Source of the DNA: an uncultured Collinsella sp.
Lineage (GTDB): Bacteria; Actinomycetota; Coriobacteriia; Coriobacteriales; Coriobacteriaceae
Length of the DNA stretch: 27,671 nucleotides
Direction: 5' to 3'
Assembly (NCBI GenBank): GCA_959027945.1
Contig: CAUFRO010000028.1
Location: 1-27,671, forward strand
Shown: one piece after another, positions 1-8,771 of the stretch
Position numbering within the stretch: position 1 is the stretch's first letter
Layout: every line of letters starts with the position of its first letter
The notes under the pieces: model-generated
Seen by the model: the letters and a program-made list of their open reading frames with translations, nothing else
Database searches by the model: none
Told to the model about the DNA's origin: nothing
Translations under genes and position numbers: made by a program

Positions 1-2
1 AG

Positions 3-3000
3 GGCTGGGTATGGCTCGACGACGAGTTCGCGGCGATCGTTTGTCACGGATATCCTTCCGCAACGTCGTTTGGCGGTTACAGCCTGTCACCCGATCGCGC
101 CCGTGCCGCCACTCAACTTGCCGTATGGATGCTTAACGGCACCACCCATGTCGACGGCACTTACTCCTATACAACAGCTCAAGGCAAAACAAAGAGCGGG
201 CATTTTACCGCCGACAATGAGGTTGTGGCTGCCGCACGGTGGCTTCACGACAATGCAAAATCGGGAGGCATCAAAGCCGCTCCGCACCGCGCACGGCGCT
301 ATTTGGGACCCATATCGGGCGGCAGCAAACGTCAAGACATGCTCTACGTGCTGCCAGCGGTCTCTGTTTCTTTCCAAAAGAAGTCCGCGAACACCGCCAT
401 TACCAGCGGAAACGACACCTATCAGTTTGACGGGGCAACATTCGATATCTTCGAGAGCATGAGCGACGCGCGCGTGGGCACGCTCAAAATGGACGGCAAC
501 GGCCGAGCACAGGCAACACTTTTACCAAACACAGCATACTACCTGGTAGAGACAAAGGCACCGGCAGGCTATATCCCTCGACGCGACCGCATCCCCTTTA
601 CCACGGAAGGCAATGGTGGTCATGTCACAATCGATGAGCAGCCAGGCACCATCACGTTGCGCATCGTAAAGACCGACGCCGCAACGGGCGCCGGAGCCCA
701 AGCGGGGACCTCGCTTGCCGGCGCCGAGTTTACCTGCGTCTCTCAATCCACCCCCGGATGGACGCAAACCCTCACAACCGACGAAAACGGTCGAGCCGCC
801 CTTGATAACGTTCCCCTGGGAACCTTCACCATCTATGAGTCGAAGGCTCCCGAGGGCTACCTTCTGCCCAGCGACAGCTGGACCTACACCGTTGGAGCCG
901 ACCAGCTGGGCGACTCGGGCGTCGTCGAGCTCGAATCTCGCGTTTCCGATATTCCGATTGCATTTGACCTTGAGATTTCCAAATTCAAAGATCATGGCAA
1001 CAGCGATCAGTCTGGCTTGGAGCAGCCCGCGGAAGGCGTTGTCTTTGAAGTCATCAGCAATAGCTCACAACAGGTTGTTGGAACGTTAACCACAAATATC
1101 TATGGTTTTGCCTCCACCAAAGACCAGCCCGGAGCATGGTTCGGCGCGGGCAAGCGGCCCGGCGGCGCCCACGGAGCCATCCCCTACGACCGTGCCGGCT
1201 ATACACTTCGGGAGGTCCCAGAATCCGTCCCCGAAGGCTTTAAACAGGCAGGAGAATGGACCGTCTCGGCCGAACAGATTGCTGACGGTGCCGAGCTTCA
1301 GTACATCGTGGACAACCATGCCCTGTCGACGCATCTCCAGATTGTTAAGCGCGACGCTCAGACCGGTGCCGCAGTTCCCCTTGCAGGCTTTAGCTTCCAG
1401 TTGCTCGACAGCAACCACGAGCCCATCTCACAAACGTGCTGGTATCCGACCCATAATGTCCTGAACGCCTTTACGACCGACACAACTGGTACCGTCACGC
1501 TGCCCGAGTCTCTTAACCCGGGCACCTACTACGTGCGAGAGGTCTCGGCAAAGAAGCCATATCTTGTCGGAGAGGACCTCGCGATAACAATCCCCGCCGA
1601 CAGACATCTAACGCCCGTTGCGATTGCCTCATACTTCGACGATGCGGCAACCGGAAGCATCGAAATCGTAAAGTCCGACGCTACCGACGGGCACAAGCTC
1701 ATGGGGGCTGTATTTGATATCCGAGCCGCAGGCGATATTATTCGCCCCGACGGCAGTATCGTTGCCCTGGACGGCGAAACCGTCGCCACCGTAACGACTG
1801 ACGAGCAGGGGTCCGCCCGTGCGAGCCATCTTTCGCTGGGATGTGGAACCGCATGCTACGAAGTCGTTGAGACCCAAGCGCCCGAAGGATATCTCCTAGA
1901 CCAAAGTCCCCATACGGTCGAGCTGTCATATGCCGACCAGACAACGTCCGTCATCGAAGCCCATCTCGGAGTATCCGACGATTTCACCAAGATCGATATC
2001 TCAAAAGTCGACCTAACCGGAAAACAAGAGGTGGAGGGCGCTCAGCTCACCCTATATGGACAAGACGAAACCGAAATTGACTCTTGGACCTCATCCGATA
2101 AACCGCACCGCATCGAACATCTTGCGCCCGGCACCTACACGTTGCGCGAAATGATGTCCCCGCGAACCTACGACCTTGCCGAGGAGATAACGTTTGAAGT
2201 GAAGGCTACGGGAGAAGTCCAATCTTTCGCAATGAAGGACGCGCCGATCGAGATCAAGGGACAGGTCGACAAGCGTCAAGAAATTGCCCAGCCCACCGGG
2301 GATGGCCTCTTGGCTAACGGCGATGGCAAAAACCGCGCCGCGACACAAGCCGATGCGGAAGGGTTTTTCTCCTACACCGTCGATGCGCGAAACGAGTCGA
2401 CCACCTGGGTTGATGAGTTCACGATTACCGATGATCTTGAGTGCGCCAAGGACGGTACGGCAAGACTCGTCTCAATCGAAACCCCTATTGCCATCGGCGA
2501 CCTCAACGGTCTGTGCAACGTGTGGTACCGCACAACGCCACTGGGCTCGTCAGACATCGACGAGCAGGCAAACGCGACGCTTGACGATGGACATGAAAAC
2601 CCCTGGCTTGAGTCCGACGAAGTTAAAGAGAGCCTGGGCGAGGACCGCCGTCTCGTTGATTGCGAAGGCTGGCATCTCTGGAAAACCGATGTCCCGACCA
2701 CAGAATCAACCACACTTGAGGCAAATGAGCTCGACCTTCCCGTCGATACCGTCGTAACGGGCATTCGCCTTGAGTACGGTGCGGTAGACGCCGACTTTAC
2801 AACCAGGTGCGACGAAGATTCTTGGAAGCGCGAAGACCTTAAAAACGAACATGACGATCTCGATGACGCCAAGGCAACCCTCGGTACAGACGCCCGGAGT
2901 GCAGTAGTCCATATGCAGGCAACTTCTTCCTATACGCCCCAGGCACCAGTTGCCAACAGCGCCCGTGTCGACCTCTGTCGCAACGGCGGCGGCAACAAAC

Positions 3001-3164
3001 TTGAGTCACATGACGAGGATCGTGTCGTTCAGCGCTGCACCCTACCGCAGGACCTACCGGCAACAGGATCAGTTCCCATCGCCGCCTGCATCACCGCGCT
3101 CCTGACCTCGGGTGCGGCAGCCCTATGGTTCGCTCGCCTTAGGTCGATCCCAAAGAAGCGCTAA
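3..3164 (+). CDS. Cell-wall-anchored thioester/Cna-B (SpaA-type) adhesin, 5'-partial
   Basis: The frame is open from base 3, so the N-terminus lies outside the window; the ATG at 129 is internal. The first visible codons hold a GYP element (48-56) and a TQLA motif (111-122), matching the end of a TQxA thioester domain whose Gln crosslinks to a Cys. That Cys is probably upstream of the window. About six Cna-B/SpaA-like repeats follow, roughly at 345-630, 655-940, 960-1320, 1321-1650, 1650-1960 and 1980-2250. They show recurrent I-V-K-x-D strands and E-x-x-A-P-x-G-Y endings, typical of Lys-Asn isopeptide domains. A different C-terminal domain (about 2260-3040) contains several cysteines. The protein ends with LPATG (3054-3068), a hydrophobic helix and a basic tail, the class A sortase signal. 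Likely role: covalent attachment to host surfaces. The family is clear; the ligand is unknown. Confidence 0.9.
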   Translation, partial: GWVWLDDEFAAIVCHGYPSATSFGGYSLSPDRARAATQLAVWMLNGTTHVDGTYSYTTAQGKTKSGHFTADNEVVAAARWLHDNAKSGGIKAAPHRARRYLGPISGGSKRQDMLYVLPAVSVSFQKKSANTAITSGNDTYQFDGATFDIFESMSDARVGTLKMDGNGRAQATLLPNTAYYLVETKAPAGYIPRRDRIPFTTEGNGGHVTIDEQPGTITLRIVKTDAATGAGAQAGTSLAGAEFTCVSQSTPGWTQTLTTDENGRAALDNVPLGTFTIYESKAPEGYLLPSDSWTYTVGADQLGDSGVVELESRVSDIPIAFDLEISKFKDHGNSDQSGLEQPAEGVVFEVISNSSQQVVGTLTTNIYGFASTKDQPGAWFGAGKRPGGAHGAIPYDRAGYTLREVPESVPEGFKQAGEWTVSAEQIADGAELQYIVDNHALSTHLQIVKRDAQTGAAVPLAGFSFQLLDSNHEPISQTCWYPTHNVLNAFTTDTTGTVTLPESLNPGTYYVREVSAKKPYLVGEDLAITIPADRHLTPVAIASYFDDAATGSIEIVKSDATDGHKLMGAVFDIRAAGDIIRPDGSIVALDGETVATVTTDEQGSARASHLSLGCGTACYEVVETQAPEGYLLDQSPHTVELSYADQTTSVIEAHLGVSDDFTKIDISKVDLTGKQEVEGAQLTLYGQDETEIDSWTSSDKPHRIEHLAPGTYTLREMMSPRTYDLAEEITFEVKATGEVQSFAMKDAPIEIKGQVDKRQEIAQPTGDGLLANGDGKNRAATQADAEGFFSYTVDARNESTTWVDEFTITDDLECAKDGTARLVSIETPIAIGDLNGLCNVWYRTTPLGSSDIDEQANATLDDGHENPWLESDEVKESLGEDRRLVDCEGWHLWKTDVPTTESTTLEANELDLPVDTVVTGIRLEYGAVDADFTTRCDEDSWKREDLKNEHDDLDDAKATLGTDARSAVVHMQATSSYTPQAPVANSARVDLCRNGGGNKLESHDEDRVVQRCTLPQDLPATGSVPIAACITALLTSGAAALWFARLRSIPKKR

Positions 3165-3172
3165 CGCGATAA

Positions 3173-3208
3173 AAAGCGGGCGAGTCAGTCTCCCGCCTCG
3201 CCCGCTTT
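3173..3208. terminator. Bidirectional intrinsic terminator between convergent genes
   Basis: Two perfectly complementary 12-nt arms (3173-3184 and 3197-3208) flank a 12-nt loop. The stem is GC-rich, with A-runs on the left and T-runs on the right, so it can work on both strands. It lies between the adhesin stop (3164) and the stop of the leftward small membrane protein (3230). Confidence 0.8.
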
Positions 3209-3229
3209 CAATCATTTAAATCGCCACAT

Positions 3230-3448
3230 CTACTCGGCAGATGAAGATCCGCCGTCGACGAGCGTCTGCTCAGACTCGGGGATTCCATCGGCACCCGTAC
3301 TTTGCTCTTGCTCCACCTCTTCGCTGATTGCGGATGCGGGGGTCGACCCCTTTACACCCACGATATAGGCAGCCCCAAATCCCAAAGCGACGGCAATAAG
3401 GGTCAGAATCAAATAAACAGGCCAATGACGTTTAATGAACGAAAACAC
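3230..3448 (-). CDS. Small single-pass membrane protein, function unknown
   Basis: 72 aa with a GTG start at 3448, preceded by a good AAGGAG five bases upstream. A short basic N-terminus (F-I-K-R-H) leads into one hydrophobic segment at about residues 10-31. A roughly 40-residue acidic, Ser/Glu-rich tail follows. The charge pattern predicts the N-terminus inside and the acidic tail outside. It starts 21 bp after the stop of the large M28-like gene, so the two are probably co-transcribed and this protein may assist its neighbour. No family is recognised. The good ribosome site and tight spacing support it as real. Confidence 0.65.
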   Translation of the reverse strand: MFSFIKRHWPVYLILTLIAVALGFGAAYIVGVKGSTPASAISEEVEQEQSTGADGIPESEQTLVDGGSSSAE

Positions 3449-3469
3449 GTTGACTCCTTAGAGCTCCGC

Positions 3470-6400
3470 CTACGAACGGCGGATAACCTCGGTCACGACC
3501 TCGGATACCGTGGCAATGTTCGTCGGGTTGACATTGTGGGGCAGGTCGTCCTCGGTACGAGCGCAAGCCAGGCGCGTGCCGTCCACGCCGGCGATGGTGA
3601 GGGCTCGGCGGCTCGCCTCGAGCGCGGCATAGGCATCGGTCTTGGCATAGGGCATCTCGAGCGCGCCACAATCGACATGGAACGACTTGCACACCTTGCT
3701 GACCAGGTTCATGATGCGGCGATCGCCCTTGAGCAGCTGCTGTTCGCCCTCAACCGTCACCACCGAAAGCCTACCGGCGCCGACGGATTCAAGATTGATG
3801 AAGAATACGCCGCGGAGCTTATCGCGATGCGAAGCCAAGAAGGCCTTCATACCGGCGCCATCACAATCCGAGGCGCCCGTTGCCACAAACCAGATATCGT
3901 GACCGAGCAGCTCATCATCGCCCATAGAGGCGACAGCCGAGAGCATATCTTCGGAAGAAGCGCCGTCGGAAGACGTAGCGCCGCCCTTCCAGCCGTCGTT
4001 ATCGTCCTCGAAGTTATCCCACGAACCGATACCGCGACCTGACTTCTTGGCATCGTAATCGTCTTCGACGCCCAGCCAGTCACTCATGCTGTCCTGCTCA
4101 TTTTTCTTTTTACGACCGAACAGGCCGCCCAGGCCGCGCTTGCGAGACTTGGGTGCCGCCGGGGCGGGAGCCGAAATGGTCTCGATCGGCTGAGCGCCCG
4201 ACGCAACGGGCATAGGAGGCGCAACGGGTGCCGATGTGGGTTCGGGACCCTGAGCGGTAGCAAAGGGGTCGTTGACCTGTGCGGAGGGGTCGGGAAGGTC
4301 GAACAGCGACGTGCGAGACGCAACGTTTGTCTGTTTCATCGACGGCAGCGACGGATCGGGGACCGAAGCCAGCGGAGACGAGGAAGGTGCAGGCGACGGA
4401 GCCGACGCCGGATCGGGAACATTCATCTGCGGACGCGGCGATGCCTGGGAGGAAATCTGGGCCATAAGGGAATCGACCGTTTCGTCCTGGGTGGGAGCGA
4501 CATCGGCAACCGTGGCACCGGAACCACTCGGGGTCGGCATGGTGAAAATCTGCGTGGAGTAAGGCCTCGACTCATCTGTCTCGGGAGCCTCGGAAACCGC
4601 AGGCACTTCCTCCTGCTCGACCTCGGTCGAATCATCTTGCTCGGCTGCCGCGTATTGCTCTTCGTCAGAGTTGGCCTCGACGGACTCGTCCTCGGCAGCA
4701 TCCTGAATTTCGGCAGCATCAATGGGCTCGTCATCGTCTGCCGCGCCGCCCTGCTCATCGGAAACAGGAAGGGGCTCGGCAATCGCGGTGCCTTGCTTTT
4801 CAAACGTTATCGTGGAATCGAACTGCGCGGCATCAAACGACATGGTGCTATCGACGTGCTGCTGGGGCTCGAAAGACGTCGTCGCCTCAACAACATCCGC
4901 GGACGCCGGTTGCTGGGACTCAAAGGACGTTGTAGCTTCGGCGGCGTCGACGGGCACGGACTGCATAGCCTCGTTCTGCTCGAACTCTTGCGCCGCGAGC
5001 TCACGTGCCGCCTCGGCTGCCTGCTGCTGAGCGATAGCCTCCTGCTCGGCGGCCTCGCGTGCGGCAGCGCGCTTCTCCTCGAAATCGTCGACAAATTTCC
5101 TGCCCTTTGCAAGCGCACCCTTAAAGAAGCTGAAAGCGCTGGCGCCAATCGAAGAGAACGCGGATGCAATATCGGCATGGGGCGTTGCCGCGGGAATCTC
5201 GGCAGAGAAATCAGTATCGCTCTCGTAAGACACGCGCCTCGGCTGTTCAACGTAATCGTCGTCAGACTCGTCCGCAACGTCTTGCGCCGGCGCGGCGGGA
5301 GCCAAAATGTCCAGTCCTGCCGCGGGATCGATCGCAGACACCGCCTCGGGCTCGGCAACGGCAGCGGTAACCGCGGCAGACTCATCATCCGCAGTGACAA
5401 CGGGCGCAGGCTCGGGCTCAAACGTCGGCTCCTCGCCCTCCTCGTAATCGAGCGTGCAGGACTCGGGAAGCATTCCGAGCGCACGGATGGCATCCGAACC
5501 AAAGCGGATGTTGCCGGCGGCGTTGCGATAGAGCTTGGGCTCGGGCTCGGCCGCGGCAGGCTCCTCCGCCGGCTCAGCAGCGGGAACCTCGTCATTGAAC
5601 TCTTCGGCCTGGACAGCCTGATTCTGATCCTCGGGCACGATGGCGCCAATCAGCGTCTCGTCGGCAGACGCACCCTCAAAGCCCTCGATCTGCTCGTCAA
5701 AAGCCTCGCCCTGTTCGGGCTCGGTTTGAGCGTCGGGAGCAATCGGCTGACCGAACTCGTCCTCGGCGTAGGTAGGCTCTTCGTACTCGATGGTGTTGCC
5801 GTAGTCGTTTTGCTGCTGGGCCGCGGCATATTCCGCCGCCGCGCGCGCCATTTCCTCGGCACGACGTTTCTGCTCCCCAAAATAGGTATCGAACGGAACA
5901 TCGTCGGGAAACTCGTTCTCGCCCTGGAAGGGAGCAACGTTGTCCATAACGCCGAGCATAGCGGCGACAGAAGACTTGTTGCACACCGCGCCGGACGTAT
6001 AGGGAAGAATGTGGCGATTAGAGATGATGTTTGCCGCGTTGGCAAGTGCAACGAGGGAAGCGAGGATCGCGACAATCCACAGCAGAACCTTGAGCGCGCC
6101 GGGGAGCGGCAGGATACGCAGGATGGCAACGGCAGCAGGGGCAACCGTGGCAACGGGCAACAGCTTGGCGATGAGCGCACGATACGAAGCATAAGGCTCG
6201 CGGGCGAGCAGCTCAGCACGGGGAGAGTCGTAGTGTGCGACAACGACCACCGGGCGGTTGCGCGGAGACGCGAGCGGGCCCGAGGCCTTGTGGTAGGCGA
6301 TGACATTTTGGCTCACGCCCGTCTTGCCCAGGCGCGAAACCACGGGGTGGCCCGTGCGCTCGAGCACGTAAAGAACGGCGCCGACAATGGCCAGCAAGGT

Positions 6401-6646
6401 GCCGACCAAGCCGATACCGCCGCCGATGCCCATCAGCAGGGCGCCGGCAAACGCAAGAATACCGGTAACGGCAAATGCCAATCTACTGGGCGCCGGGGCA
6501 TTGAACTCCTGAACCTCGGGGTCAAAGCCGTGGTTGCGGAAGATCTGAGCGATATCCTCGGCAGCCAAGCGCTCTTCTTCGCTGCATGCCGGCGTAATGC
6601 CGGTGTTCTGCAGCAGGTGGTTAATATAGTTCTGGGTGTTCGCCAT
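3470..6646 (-). CDS. M28 peptidase-like membrane protein with huge acidic insertion; probable pseudo-peptidase
   Basis: 1058 aa from the ATG at 6646, which has GGAG about six bases upstream. The open frame extends to 6796 but those codons lack a ribosome site. The N-terminal part resembles M28 zinc aminopeptidases, with H-Y-D (H138, D140). It also has hydrophobic helices at about 56-95 and 158-206, probably four membrane spans. The position of the usual bridging Asp in the D-N-x-S-G motif reads C222-N223. A low-complexity Glu/Ala/Pro-rich segment of about 670 residues (240-910) follows, with a coiled-coil-like KR/E/A/Q stretch and a basic G-R-K-K-K patch. The fold then resumes: the usual Glu-Glu pair is S926-D927, the acidic ligand is E953 and the last His is H1037. 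Several catalytic positions are therefore altered. It could be a scaffold, a divergent enzyme, or a peptidase using other ligands. It forms an operon with the small membrane protein downstream. Confidence 0.75.
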   Translation of the reverse strand: MANTQNYINHLLQNTGITPACSEEERLAAEDIAQIFRNHGFDPEVQEFNAPAPSRLAFAVTGILAFAGALLMGIGGGIGLVGTLLAIVGAVLYVLERTGHPVVSRLGKTGVSQNVIAYHKASGPLASPRNRPVVVVAHYDSPRAELLAREPYASYRALIAKLLPVATVAPAAVAILRILPLPGALKVLLWIVAILASLVALANAANIISNRHILPYTSGAVCNKSSVAAMLGVMDNVAPFQGENEFPDDVPFDTYFGEQKRRAEEMARAAAEYAAAQQQNDYGNTIEYEEPTYAEDEFGQPIAPDAQTEPEQGEAFDEQIEGFEGASADETLIGAIVPEDQNQAVQAEEFNDEVPAAEPAEEPAAAEPEPKLYRNAAGNIRFGSDAIRALGMLPESCTLDYEEGEEPTFEPEPAPVVTADDESAAVTAAVAEPEAVSAIDPAAGLDILAPAAPAQDVADESDDDYVEQPRRVSYESDTDFSAEIPAATPHADIASAFSSIGASAFSFFKGALAKGRKFVDDFEEKRAAAREAAEQEAIAQQQAAEAARELAAQEFEQNEAMQSVPVDAAEATTSFESQQPASADVVEATTSFEPQQHVDSTMSFDAAQFDSTITFEKQGTAIAEPLPVSDEQGGAADDDEPIDAAEIQDAAEDESVEANSDEEQYAAAEQDDSTEVEQEEVPAVSEAPETDESRPYSTQIFTMPTPSGSGATVADVAPTQDETVDSLMAQISSQASPRPQMNVPDPASAPSPAPSSSPLASVPDPSLPSMKQTNVASRTSLFDLPDPSAQVNDPFATAQGPEPTSAPVAPPMPVASGAQPIETISAPAPAAPKSRKRGLGGLFGRKKKNEQDSMSDWLGVEDDYDAKKSGRGIGSWDNFEDDNDGWKGGATSSDGASSEDMLSAVASMGDDELLGHDIWFVATGASDCDGAGMKAFLASHRDKLRGVFFINLESVGAGRLSVVTVEGEQQLLKGDRRIMNLVSKVCKSFHVDCGALEMPYAKTDAYAALEASRRALTIAGVDGTRLACARTEDDLPHNVNPTNIATVSEVVTEVIRRS

Positions 6647-6844
6647 GTGCGCTCCACATCCATAATCCGACAAATAGGCCCAATGCATGCACATTAGAAC
6701 CGTATATAGTCGAAAGTATACCCCGAGCGAGCGCAAACGACCGAATTCGGGCCATCTTAACGCCGCGAGCGGACAAGGATATAGCCTAATCTCCATATCG
6801 GACTAAAATCATGGCAGCAAACCACCTTCTCATGCGAGGACTCT

Positions 6845-7867
6845 ATGACGGCAAGCGACGCGACCGCAACAATTAAAAAGGGGAATTCGGAGCCCGGTTT
6901 CGATAAAACGGCTCAGCGCATCCTCAATCTTTTCTTTGTGCTCAACAGCTCCCCCGAACCGCTGACGACCGAGCAGATCGTCTTGGATTCTGACCTGGGA
7001 TATGGCTCGGGCAATATCGACTCGGATAAGCGCAAGTTTCGGCGCGATCGTGACAAACTGCTCGAGCGTGGCATCTTAATCAAGGAGGTTCGCCCCGCCG
7101 GTGCGCAGGAGACCGAGGAAAGCTCGTGGACAATCGACCGCGAGCACACGTTTGCTGCAGGCGGCCTCATCACCGCAGACGACGCCGATATCCTACTCAA
7201 CGCCATCGACCAGACGCTAGCGGCCGGCTCTTCCACCTTTGCCGCGCCGCTTGCCGATATTCGCTCCAAAATTGCCTACCTCACCGGCATGTCGGCGGTG
7301 GACGAAGTACCGATCCGCCGCTCTCCCACCGTCGATGCGGTATGGAGCGCCTTTGCCGAGCGATGCGCGCTGCGATTTTTATATCAGAACGGACGCGGCG
7401 AGCAGAAAGAACGTACCGTCTGTGTCTACGGCATGTTCGAACGCGAGGGCGTGGCGTACTTCTGCGGCCTCGACAATGTCACCGACGACATCAGGACATT
7501 CCGCTGCGACCGTATCGTTCGCGCATGGCGTCCTTCGAAGGCCTACGCCATCCCTGCGGACTTCAATCTCAACGACTATCTGTTCTTTGAATTCGATTTC
7601 GCCGACCGACCGCCCGTTGCAGCCACGTTCTCGTTCGCCCCTCAGACGCAGATCGATATGATCAACGGCCTCACGCGCGGGCGAGGTGAGCTCGCACGCA
7701 CCGATGCGGGATGGACCTGGAGCGTTGACGTGCGCGACCTTGAAGCCGCCGCCTCATTTTGCATGGCCCATGTCATGGACGGCATGAGGCCCATGGCCCC
7801 CAAATCGCTCAAGCAGGCGTGGAACCACCTCATTGAAAGGACGGTGCACGAGCATGCCCGTGCGTAA
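6845..7867 (+). CDS. WYL-domain transcriptional regulator (first of tandem pair, PafB-like)
   Basis: 340 aa; ATG with GCGAGGA a few bases upstream. Residues about 18-80 form a winged helix-turn-helix. Residues about 165-235 form a WYL domain ending in the conserved R-T-F-R-x-D-R-I strand, although the W-Y-L triplet itself reads A-Y-F. A C-terminal WCX-like extension covers about 250-335. The end overlaps the start of a second WYL gene by 14 bp, so they are translated together. Tandem WYL proteins of this type, such as PafBC of actinobacteria, act as a pair and activate DNA-damage genes through ligand or ssDNA sensing in the WYL domain. The PafB assignment is by architecture only. Confidence 0.85.
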   Translation: MTASDATATIKKGNSEPGFDKTAQRILNLFFVLNSSPEPLTTEQIVLDSDLGYGSGNIDSDKRKFRRDRDKLLERGILIKEVRPAGAQETEESSWTIDREHTFAAGGLITADDADILLNAIDQTLAAGSSTFAAPLADIRSKIAYLTGMSAVDEVPIRRSPTVDAVWSAFAERCALRFLYQNGRGEQKERTVCVYGMFEREGVAYFCGLDNVTDDIRTFRCDRIVRAWRPSKAYAIPADFNLNDYLFFEFDFADRPPVAATFSFAPQTQIDMINGLTRGRGELARTDAGWTWSVDVRDLEAAASFCMAHVMDGMRPMAPKSLKQAWNHLIERTVHEHARA

Positions 7868-8771
7868 ACTCACCAGCGAGCAGAGGCTCTCGCGCGCCAT
7901 CGACATCATGGAGGCCCTCTACGCCGCCGGCGAGAGCGGCATGACACGAACCGAGATTTGCGGCCGCTTTGACATCACGGGAGTATCGCTCGACGAGATT
8001 CTCGAGATCGTCTCGACGCTCGCGGACCGAGAATCGGGTGCGCGCATCATCTGCGAATGCCACGGCGAGCGTGTGGTCCTCACCGGTGACGCTGGACGTG
8101 TGCTACCGCTGCGTCTGAGTGCCGCCGAAGGCGCTGTGCTCAACCATGAACTTGAATCGTTGGGGATCGAGCCGCAGACGGCAGCTCGGATTCGACATGC
8201 CCTTCTGCCCGAAGAGCTCGGCTATAACCAGCGCGTCTTTGACACCGTCAACCACGGGTCGCACTGGCAGCAGCTGAGCTGCGCCATTCAGGACGGTGTT
8301 CGTTGCCGCATCTCGTATCGCTCGATGGACGATGCGCGGCCACGCGAGCGTCTGGTCGACCCCTTGCGCATTACGGTAAACGGCGACCAAACATACCTGA
8401 TTGCCTGGGACATCGCGGTCGATGAGCAGCGCACCTATCGCATGGATAAAATCGAGGGACTCACCTTGACGGAAGACTCCGTCGTGCCTCACACACCGGG
8501 CGTCGCATCCCTCCACGATTCCCTTGCCCGGACGCAGCGTAGCGCAAAGCTCTTGATGCCATTCGATATGGCGGAGCATCTGGACTGGGCCGGCATCACC
8601 CTAATCGAGCGCAGCGGGGCAGACATGGCAACGGTAACCGTGCATTACGGCTCCGAGCGTTGGCTACTGAGCCAGATAATCGCAGCGGGCGGAGCCATCC
8701 GCATCTTGGATGACCCCGCCCTGTCAAAGCGTCTGTGCGATATGACAAAAACCCTCGTCTGTCCGCTTTAG
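7854..8771 (+). CDS. WYL-domain transcriptional regulator (second of tandem pair, PafC-like)
   Basis: 305 aa from the ATG at 7854, served by GAAAGGA (7835-7841), a slightly long spacing. A TTG at 7833 would add seven residues but would put that ribosome site inside the gene. An N-terminal helix-turn-helix lies at about residues 8-60. The WYL domain at about 150-215 contains T-Y-L-I-A-W-D and R-T-Y-R-M-D-K-I. A WCX-like tail follows. The 14-bp overlap with the preceding WYL gene indicates an obligate pair. The stop codon overlaps that of the convergent dinG-like gene by 4 bp, leaving no room for a separate terminator. Likely a DNA-binding regulator acting with its partner; the signal is unknown. 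Confidence 0.85.
   Translation: MPVRKLTSEQRLSRAIDIMEALYAAGESGMTRTEICGRFDITGVSLDEILEIVSTLADRESGARIICECHGERVVLTGDAGRVLPLRLSAAEGAVLNHELESLGIEPQTAARIRHALLPEELGYNQRVFDTVNHGSHWQQLSCAIQDGVRCRISYRSMDDARPRERLVDPLRITVNGDQTYLIAWDIAVDEQRTYRMDKIEGLTLTEDSVVPHTPGVASLHDSLARTQRSAKLLMPFDMAEHLDWAGITLIERSGADMATVTVHYGSERWLLSQIIAAGGAIRILDDPALSKRLCDMTKTLVCPL

Noticed and set aside
4637..6697. 686-codon open frame opposite the M28-like gene
   Set aside because: It mirrors the codons of the minus-strand gene in GC-rich DNA, is dominated by Arg/Gly/Leu, and lacks a recognisable domain.
6647..6844. TATACT (6715-6720, minus) as a -10 for the M28-like gene
   Set aside because: No acceptable -35 at 16-18 bp; too weak to list as a promoter.
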